Shown: piece by piece, positions 13,683-13,721 of the stretch
Layout of the letters: every line of letters starts with the position of its first letter
Position numbering within the stretch: the first letter of the stretch is position 1
From: an uncultured Collinsella sp.
Lineage (GTDB): Bacteria > Actinomycetota > Coriobacteriia > Coriobacteriales > Coriobacteriaceae
DNA: 13,721 nt
NCBI GenBank assembly: GCA_900549355.1
Contig: UROA01000042.1
Coordinates: 1-13,721 of the forward strand
Reading direction: 5' to 3'
Notes under the pieces: model-generated
Told to the model about the DNA's origin: nothing
Seen by the model: only the letters and a program-made list of their open reading frames with translations
The model's database searches: none
Program-made: the position numbers and the translations under genes

Positions 13683-13721
13683 CGCCCTTTCTTGAAAAGG
13701 AGGGGACACCGCCTAGAATTC

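Larger units (their letters stand above)
13440..13721. other. Upstream region of the dehydrogenase-deoR operon
   Basis: 282 nt to the window end without a recognisable gene. It contains the phased pentamer arrays, a direct repeat GTCAAA (13533-13538, 13541-13546), a possible minus-strand -10 TATAGA (13487-13482) without a convincing -35, and the palindrome at 13661-13682. Confidence 0.6.

Noticed and set aside
13716..13721. Window ends exactly on GAATTC (EcoRI site)
   Set aside because: It could hint at a clone or contig boundary, but a single 6-bp site is easily chance and says nothing biological.

Overview
The window looks like a chromosomal segment of a GC-rich anaerobic gut actinobacterium, most likely class Coriobacteriia and plausibly Collinsella. 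This is inferred from base composition, codon use, the protein flavour and structured intergenic repeats. It cannot be proven without a database search. All coding regions look intact. No rRNA, tRNA, CRISPR array, insertion sequence or phage gene is visible.

Region 1 (1-6212, minus strand) is a purine-catabolism operon. Its order of transcription is an NCS2 nucleobase permease, the aminohydrolase SsnA, the multi-domain Fe-S/flavoprotein YgfK (putative selenate reductase subunit), and the first 35 codons of a cysteine-rich, probably Fe-S, protein cut off by the window edge. ygfK and ssnA are markers of the anaerobic purine/uric acid degradation clusters of gut bacteria. The two long intercistronic spacers (4623-4817 and 3118-3266) are packed with hairpins, and each has a strong one about 15 nt after the upstream stop codon.

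Region 2 (6213-7299) is the divergent promoter region plus a plus-strand regulator with a YheO-type PAS domain and a C-terminal HTH. This is the obvious candidate regulator of the purine operon. The intergenic DNA holds a good minus-strand promoter overlapped by a Fur-box-like sequence, three direct GGTCAA repeats and a palindrome. A bidirectional terminator separates the regulator from the convergent ridA.

Region 3 (7312-11272) has RidA (enamine/imine deaminase) on the minus strand, with a large hairpin at the start of its leader. Divergent from it is a plus-strand operon of a long U32-family protein (RlhA-like) and a short RluA-type pseudouridine synthase. Both families modify RNA, so this may be an rRNA-modification pair. 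The operon ends in two successive hairpins.

Region 4 (11273-11534) is non-coding. It carries six copies of a 15-bp repeat in alternating orientation at a strict period of about 40 bp, forming three hairpins, one pair showing a compensatory base change. I consider this the most unusual structure in the window.

Region 5 (11535-13721, minus strand) is a two-gene operon: a Gfo/Idh/MocA-type NAD(P)-dependent dehydrogenase followed by a DeoR-family repressor. Its upstream DNA contains two opposed arrays of a GCGT/ACGC pentamer repeated about every 10 bp (one helical turn), a likely operator array. The window ends in a perfect GC-rich palindrome and no further gene.
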